From Amorphochlora amoebiformis (lineage: Eukaryota > Cercozoa > Chlorarachniophyceae), in contig BAAHQB010000292.1 of NCBI GenBank assembly GCA_054601695.1, forward strand, positions 124,001-188,000: 64,000 nt of DNA, given 5' to 3'. Of the stretch, positions 1-64,000 are shown in pieces. The notes beneath the pieces are model-generated. The model was not told where the DNA came from and made no database searches. It saw only the letters and a program-made list of their open reading frames with translations. A program made the position numbers and the translations under genes. The first letter of the stretch is position 1; each line of letters opens with the position of its first letter.

Positions 1-40803
<40,803 letters not shown>

Positions 40804-41296
40804 CTGAGAATTTGGAGATGATCCTTATCGGTCTCCACGTTCTTCGTTTCTCTGTATCTTTTTCGGGTTCAGAGTTAACGGGGCGGAGAGACGGCGATGA
40901 GGGAAGCGATTCTTGATAGTTGAGAATGAATGTGACCAATCGGGGTGACAGACCGTGACGGTTTAGAAACATCACGTCGTACGTTACGATTGGTGTACTT
41001 TCGGTATTTTCTCAGCATTTATTTTCCAGAAAATTTCGCGCATTCTTTGGCCCGAAGACACGTCGATACGGTTGCCCCCTCCCTACTGAATATTGGCTTA
41101 TATTTTATATATCGAGTACCCTCACTTCATCATTTCGTTTTGGATATCCTATTCCTACCAAAATTGTAAAAACCAACCAACCACCTTCCTTAACCCGAAG
41201 AAATATCCTGAGAATTTAAAACAGCGCCCTCAAGACCGCTCTCATTCTGCCAAACCTACCCCCTCCCCCCCTGAAACAGACTCTGATCATCCGAAC
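40804..41296. promoter_or_regulatory. Shared upstream region between two divergent genes
   Basis: This 493-bp stretch separates the FUSED start codon (minus) from the LOG start codon (plus). It is one of the few long stretches without (TA)n or telomeric repeats and has ordinary mixed composition. A TATA-like AT run (TATATTTTATATAT) lies near 41099-41112, about 185 bp upstream of the LOG ATG. No conserved promoter element was otherwise recognised. Both 5' UTRs and a bidirectional promoter are inferred from position only. Open frames running through it on either strand show no family similarity. Confidence 0.5.
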
Positions 41297-49273
<7,977 letters not shown>

Positions 49274-49375
49274 TTATGTATGTATATAGAAATATGTATG
49301 TAGCATATATACATATATATATATATAATATAAACATATATATATATATATATATGTATAATATATATATAAACA

Positions 49376-49406
<31 letters not shown>

Positions 49407-49492
49407 CTATGTATATAAATATGTATATGTATATATATATACATATATATATTATACATATATATATACATATACATATATACATATATATT

Positions 49493-49537
<45 letters not shown>

Positions 49538-49545
49538 GCGTTTAG

Positions 49546-64000
<14,455 letters not shown>

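Overview
The window is nuclear DNA from a eukaryote and holds three spliced genes buried in repeat-filled introns. On the minus strand one giant gene runs from its start codon at 40803 leftwards past base 1. It encodes a FUSED-type protein (STK36 / plant TWO-IN-ONE family): an N-terminal serine/threonine kinase domain and a C-terminal ARM/HEAT-like region. I could place about 65 exons (about 3.6 kb of coding sequence in 40.8 kb), mostly 25-100 nt long. On the plus strand, head to head with it, start a LOG-type gene (cytokinin-activating phosphoribohydrolase / 'lysine decarboxylase-like' family, 41297 to about 49230) and a gamma-glutamyl phosphate reductase gene (ProA / reductase half of P5CS, 49546 to beyond the right edge). 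All exon calls come from reading both strands by eye. Support is a compatible splice phase from exon to exon, GT/AG borders and family motifs; no alignment was run.

Organism: a protist or alga with a repeat-rich genome and TTAGGG-type telomere repeat is most likely (FUSED with kinase plus ARM region, LOG, stand-alone ProA, many tiny exons, abundant internal TTAGGG arrays). The lineage cannot be fixed from the sequence.

Layout: 1-40803 FUSED gene (minus); 40804-41296 shared upstream region; 41297-49230 LOG; 49546-64000 ProA. Introns consist almost wholly of (TA)n, of TTAGGG/CCCTAA arrays (from about 5 kb onward), of (CT)n (17.65-18.2 kb and 60.0-60.8 kb), and of short tandem families.

The most striking result is a recurrent pattern that I call exon-edge echoes. 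Next to at least 25 exons the neighbouring intron carries one to many degenerate copies of that exon's own edge together with its splice site. Copies of an acceptor edge lie in the upstream intron and copies of a donor edge lie in the downstream intron. The copies are separated by (TA)n or telomeric repeats, and many keep a usable GT or AG. The repeats themselves spell splice signals: GTATAT...ATATAG from (TA)n, and GTAACC...CTAAC...CCTAG from (CCCTAA)n. A second dispersed family is an element of about 40 bp (up to about 190 bp) that always abuts telomeric repeats. The LOG gene lacks a recognisable PGGxGT exon, and its last exon is in phase with the first ProA exon, so a LOG-ProA fusion transcript is possible.
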